From Chryseobacterium mulctrae (GTDB lineage Bacteria; Bacteroidota; Bacteroidia; Flavobacteriales; Weeksellaceae): a stretch of DNA of 64,000 nt. The notes under the pieces were generated by a model. The model worked only from the letters and a program-made list of their open reading frames with translations, was not told where the DNA came from and searched no databases. Positions 60,641-64,000 of this stretch are shown piece after piece; within the stretch, counting starts at the first letter, position 1; each line of letters begins with the position of its first letter. Both the position numbers and the translations under genes were made by a program. Location of the stretch: contig NZ_VAJL01000001.1 of the NCBI RefSeq assembly GCF_006175945.1, positions 1,922,001 to 1,986,000 of the forward strand, given 5' to 3'.

Positions 60641-63334
60641 ATGAAATTATATTTTACCAAGGTAATCCTTGGCGCATTCTTACTATTCGCAACATTTGTA
60701 TCAGCTCAAAATCTTTCTAAAAATCAGTTTAAGGTAAAAGGAAACTGCGAAATGTGCAAAGAAAGAATAGAAACAACTGCCAAAAAAGCAGGTGCAAAAT
60801 CAGCACAATATTCAATAGATTCACAAATCCTTACCATCGAAACTTCAGAAAAAGTTTCACCCGAAGACGTTCTAAAAAAAGTCGCAGAAGCTGGTCATGA
60901 CAATGAAAAATTCAAAGCTCCTGATGAAACATATGAGAAACTTCCGGGATGTTGTCATTACGACAGAGATTTAAAAACGGAAAATTCGAACGTAGAAAAT
61001 CACAATCACTCTAAAGGTGAAAACGAATTTTTCGTGAAAGGAAATTGCGAATCTTGTAAAGCCAGAATAGAAAAAGCAGCAAAATCTGCCGGAGCAAATT
61101 CCGCAGAATGGAGCGCTGAAAAACAAACAGTAACGTTAAACTTTGATTCTTCTAAAACATCTGCCGATCAAATTCTTAAAAAAATTGCAGAAGTAGGTCA
61201 TGATAATGAGAAGTACAAAACAACTGATGATGTTTACAAAAAACTTCCGGGATGTTGTCTTTACGACCGTGATATCGAGTTTGGAGAAAAAAACGAAAAG
61301 GTACACTATAACGAAACAGAAAAGGAATTTGCAGAAAAACAAGCCAACACAGAAATTTCTAATCACAGTTCTCATTCAACCGGTGAAAAAAACATAGAAG
61401 GAGTAACCATTACTGCCTCAAAAGCAGCAACTTCTATCAGTAAAAAAGAAGCTAGCTTGGTATTTAATATCGATTCTAAAGAGCTTTTAAAAGCAGCTTG
61501 TTGTAATTTGTCTGAAAGTTTTGAAACGAACGCAACTGTTGATGTTTCTTTCAGTAACGCTGTAACGGGAACGAAACAGCTTAAAATGTTAGGTTTAGAC
61601 CAAAAATATACGAGTTTAACGAAAGAATTATTACCGGAAATCAGAGGTTTGGCTTCCGCTTACGGATTGAATTTCATTCCGGGAAGATGGATCGAAAGCA
61701 TTCAGCTCACAAAAGGAGGAAGCACTGTAACCAACGGTTACGAAAGTATTACCGGGCAAATCAACACAGAACTTATTAAGAATTCTAAAACACCTGAAAC
61801 TTCATTAAACCTTTTTGCCGATTTCAACGGAAGAGCTGAAGCAAACGTTACGCACGTAGCAGCGATTAATGATAAATGGTCTCAAACTTTTCTCCTTCAT
61901 GGAAACGGAACTTTTGGAGACACCGATATGAATGATGACAATTTTCTTGACCGTCCGAAAGGAACTCAGATCAATGCAGCTTATTTATTGAATTATAACG
62001 ACTTGGAGCGTTCTGGTTTTGGGTCACATTTCGGAATTAATTTCATTAAAGACGAACGAACTGCAGGACAAATAGGATTTGATAAAAAACTTCCTCAAAG
62101 TGAGCAATCACTTTACGGTGTTGGAATTGACATTTCGAGATTTCAGGTTTGGAATAAAACGGGGTATGTTTTTAAAGGAAAACCTTATCAAAGCTTAGGT
62201 TGGATGAATCAATATGTGTATCATCAGCAAGACAGCTTTTTCGGTTTGAGAAATTATTCAGGACAGCAACACACTTATTATTCTAATTTGATTTTTGAAA
62301 GTATTTTAGGAAATACCAATCATAAATACAAAGCCGGAGCGAGTTTCTTATACGATGGTTATGAAGAAAATTATTTAGTTGATAACTTTAAAAGAAACGA
62401 AATTGTTCCGGGAGTTTTTGCTGAATATACTTTAACGGGCTTAAAATATACTTTGGTTGCAGGTACAAGAGCAGATTTTCACAACTTGGCAGGAACACAG
62501 TTTACACCGAGATTGAATTTCAAATATGATTTTACTCCGCAAACTATTTTTAGGCTTTCTGCGGGAAGAGGTTTCAGAACAGCGAATGTTTTTGCAGAAA
62601 GCCAGCAATATTTTGCATCAAACAGAAATATTCAGATTTTACAAAACGGCGGAGACATTTATGGTTTAAGACCGGAAATTGCTTGGAATTACGGGGTAAG
62701 TTTACAACAGGAGTTTAAAATTTTCGGTAAAAAATCTACTATTGTTGCCGATTTTTTCAGAACAGATTTCCAAGATCAGGTTTTAGTAGATCTTGACCGT
62801 TCACCTCAGCAATTGACGTTCTATAATCTTGATGGAAAATCTTTTGCCAACTCATTCCAAACACAGTGGGATTTTACTCCTTTCAAAAACTTTGATGTAA
62901 GATTGGCATACAAATATTATGATGTTCAGGCAGATTATTTAGACGGAAGACGTGAAGTTCCTTTTATGGCAAAACACAGAGGTTTTGTAAACCTTGCTTA
63001 TGCTACCAACAAAAATAAAAACGAAGGATTCTGGAGTTTTGATACGACATTGAATTGGGTTGGAAAACAAAGACTTCCAAATACTTCTACCAATCCGACA
63101 GAATTTCAATTACCGATGTATTCTGAATCTTATGCAGTTTTGAATGCACAAATCTCTAGAAATTTCAATAAAAAATTAAGAGCTTATTTAGGAGGTGAAA
63201 ACCTAACTTCTTATCACCAAGAAAATGCGATTATGGATTTTAGAAATCCTTTCGGAAATTATTTTGATGGCGGAATGGTTTACGCACCCATTATGAAAGC
63301 TAACTTTTACGTTGGGTTTGATGTAACATTTTAA
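60641..63334 (+). CDS. TonB-dependent receptor with two N-terminal HMA-like domains
   Basis: 897 residues. A signal peptide (to about SAQ) is followed by two homologous units of about 100 residues. Each has a G-N-C-x-x-C-K-x-R-I-E metal-site motif (Cys36/39 and Cys136/139), an AEAGHDNEKF or AEVGHDNEKY strand, and LPGCC (104-105, 205-206). A His-containing linker lies near 121-123 and 241-245. The TonB plug starts near 250: GVTITASKAATSISKKE, AACCNLSESFETNATVDVSF, GLNFIPGRWIESIQLTKGG and ITGQINTELI, then a barrel ending FYVGFDVTF. HMA domains bind Cu(I) or soft metals, so a copper-type receptor is likely; the metal is inferred. Confidence 0.88.
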   Translation: MKLYFTKVILGAFLLFATFVSAQNLSKNQFKVKGNCEMCKERIETTAKKAGAKSAQYSIDSQILTIETSEKVSPEDVLKKVAEAGHDNEKFKAPDETYEKLPGCCHYDRDLKTENSNVENHNHSKGENEFFVKGNCESCKARIEKAAKSAGANSAEWSAEKQTVTLNFDSSKTSADQILKKIAEVGHDNEKYKTTDDVYKKLPGCCLYDRDIEFGEKNEKVHYNETEKEFAEKQANTEISNHSSHSTGEKNIEGVTITASKAATSISKKEASLVFNIDSKELLKAACCNLSESFETNATVDVSFSNAVTGTKQLKMLGLDQKYTSLTKELLPEIRGLASAYGLNFIPGRWIESIQLTKGGSTVTNGYESITGQINTELIKNSKTPETSLNLFADFNGRAEANVTHVAAINDKWSQTFLLHGNGTFGDTDMNDDNFLDRPKGTQINAAYLLNYNDLERSGFGSHFGINFIKDERTAGQIGFDKKLPQSEQSLYGVGIDISRFQVWNKTGYVFKGKPYQSLGWMNQYVYHQQDSFFGLRNYSGQQHTYYSNLIFESILGNTNHKYKAGASFLYDGYEENYLVDNFKRNEIVPGVFAEYTLTGLKYTLVAGTRADFHNLAGTQFTPRLNFKYDFTPQTIFRLSAGRGFRTANVFAESQQYFASNRNIQILQNGGDIYGLRPEIAWNYGVSLQQEFKIFGKKSTIVADFFRTDFQDQVLVDLDRSPQQLTFYNLDGKSFANSFQTQWDFTPFKNFDVRLAYKYYDVQADYLDGRREVPFMAKHRGFVNLAYATNKNKNEGFWSFDTTLNWVGKQRLPNTSTNPTEFQLPMYSESYAVLNAQISRNFNKKLRAYLGGENLTSYHQENAIMDFRNPFGNYFDGGMVYAPIMKANFYVGFDVTF

Positions 63335-63403
63335 TGTAAACTGAGATTGGGAGGTTTGTGTAATTTCCAAATTATCTCATTTTCAAATTCTCAAATTAAA
63401 AAG

Positions 63404-63447
63404 GCATGGTTTCGATAATTTAATGATTATGAAATCATGCTTTTTTG
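63404..63447 (+). terminator. Terminator of the HMA-TonB gene
   Basis: GCATGGTTTC pairs with GAAATCATGC (one wobble), followed by six T. Confidence 0.75.
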
Positions 63448-63484
63448 TATCTTTATGTTAAATTTAAACATCAAAAATTTTAAT

Positions 63485-63904
63485 ATGAAACGTAACGCAA
63501 CAGCCGTTTGGAACGGCACCGTAAAAGAAGGAAAAGGACATTTAACAACACAAAGCACCACTTTAGATCAAACTCAATATTCTTTCGGAAGTCGTTTCGA
63601 AGATGGAGTTGGAACCAATCCTGAAGAATTATTGGCTGCAGCTCATGCAGGATGTTTCACCATGAAACTGAGTGCAGAATTGACTCAAGCCGGTTTTACT
63701 CCAGAAGAATTAACTACAAAATCAGTAATCACATTAGATCCTGCAGCAGGGAAAATCACAAAATCTGAATTGACATTAACCGCTAAAATCCCTGGAATTT
63801 CTGAAGAAGATTTTCAAAAGTATGCGAAGATCGCTGAAGAAGGTTGTCCTGTCAGTCAGGCTTTCAGTTTTGAGATTAGCTTGAATGCTACTTTGGAAAA
63901 CTAA
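63485..63904 (+). CDS. OsmC family peroxidase-like protein
   Basis: 139 residues from the ATG at 63485 (MKRNATAVWNG, the family start; 16 upstream codons are open). OsmC reduces organic hydroperoxides with two Cys: Cys57 in AAHAGCFTMKL and Cys121 in EEGCPVSQAF, both present. GTNPEELLAAAHA is also typical. A TATCTTTA box lies 29 bases upstream. Confidence 0.93.
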   Translation: MKRNATAVWNGTVKEGKGHLTTQSTTLDQTQYSFGSRFEDGVGTNPEELLAAAHAGCFTMKLSAELTQAGFTPEELTTKSVITLDPAAGKITKSELTLTAKIPGISEEDFQKYAKIAEEGCPVSQAFSFEISLNATLEN

Positions 63905-63939
63905 TTACAAAGATAAAATAGGAATTATCATCAATAGGA

Positions 63940-63959
63940 ACGGGCTTTAGCCCGTTTTT
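63940..63959 (+). terminator. OsmC gene terminator / REP-like palindrome
   Basis: AACGGGC pairs with GCCCGTT around a TTTA loop, then T. A related palindrome, TTGGCTTTAGCCAA, follows at 63979-63992. Confidence 0.75.
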
Positions 63960-64000
63960 CAGTTTAAAACAAAATCAATTGGCTTTAGCCAAAACCTCAA

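Noticed and set aside
1..64000. CRISPR array, rRNA, tRNA or prophage
   Set aside because: No regular direct repeats with spacers, no cas genes, no RNA gene signatures and no phage structural genes were seen by reading; tRNA absence was not tested by a program.

Overview
The window looks like a chromosome segment of a flavobacterium of the Chryseobacterium type (Bacteroidota, Weeksellaceae). The evidence is the AT-rich sequence, near absence of Shine-Dalgarno sites, many Bacteroidota -7 boxes of the form TAnnTTTG, type IX secretion type B C-terminal signals, an exosortase F pair, a Rho factor with a long disordered insert, and several families restricted to Bacteroidota (DUF4271, DUF4293, DUF4296, DUF5689, DUF6146). 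I saw no rRNA, tRNA, CRISPR array, prophage or intact insertion sequence. All family names come from reading the translated sequences; no database search was run.

Layout. 1-9.8 kb: four paralogous secreted proteins with type B sorting domains (the first cut by the window edge), two of them lectin-like tandem duplicates, with dnaB and rnhA embedded between them. 10-13.9 kb (minus): a cell-wall-recycling-like cluster of an AmgK-like kinase, a stand-alone RapZ C-terminal domain, a MurU-like nucleotidyltransferase, a LOG-family protein and a small secreted protein. 13.9-14.8 kb (plus): exosortase XrtF and its partner. 15-23.9 kb (minus): a CDF metal exporter, asd, a small membrane protein, a TonB receptor, then the operon nitroreductase-nadB-nadC. 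24-30.3 kb: a TonB receptor with a DUF5689 lipoprotein, divergent from a secreted endonuclease/phosphatase-fold enzyme. 30.3-38 kb: DUF6146, sodA, a lipoprotein, rho, DUF4293, an M28 peptidase, an MsbA-like ABC exporter and DUF1801. 38-43 kb: a sterol desaturase-like enzyme and an accessory-looking block of a secreted surface protein, a membrane-anchored LuxR-type regulator and a coupled pair of small HTH genes. 43-53.6 kb: housekeeping genes psd, cdsA, a LUD protein, ftsH, rsfS, birA, an LptF/G permease, tgt, DUF4296, a dolichol-phosphate-mannose-synthase-like glycosyltransferase, DUF4271 and hemD. 53.6-57 kb: an S9 peptidase and small proteins. 57-64 kb: a two-component system followed by a probable metal (copper-type) module of a lipoprotein with three NPxHGxPxHxC repeats, a Cys-rich secreted protein and a TonB receptor carrying two N-terminal HMA-like domains, then OsmC.

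The observations I rate highest are these. (1) A 34-bp element occurs twice in the 40.8-43 kb block, in the same orientation and about 100 bp upstream of two different genes, about 30 bp ahead of a candidate -7 box in both cases; a membrane-bound regulator gene lies between the two copies. (2) The HMA-TonB receptor and its Cys/His-rich neighbours look like an outer-membrane metal-handling unit. (3) Five genes have the -7 box only 4-5 bp before the start codon, which predicts leaderless mRNAs.
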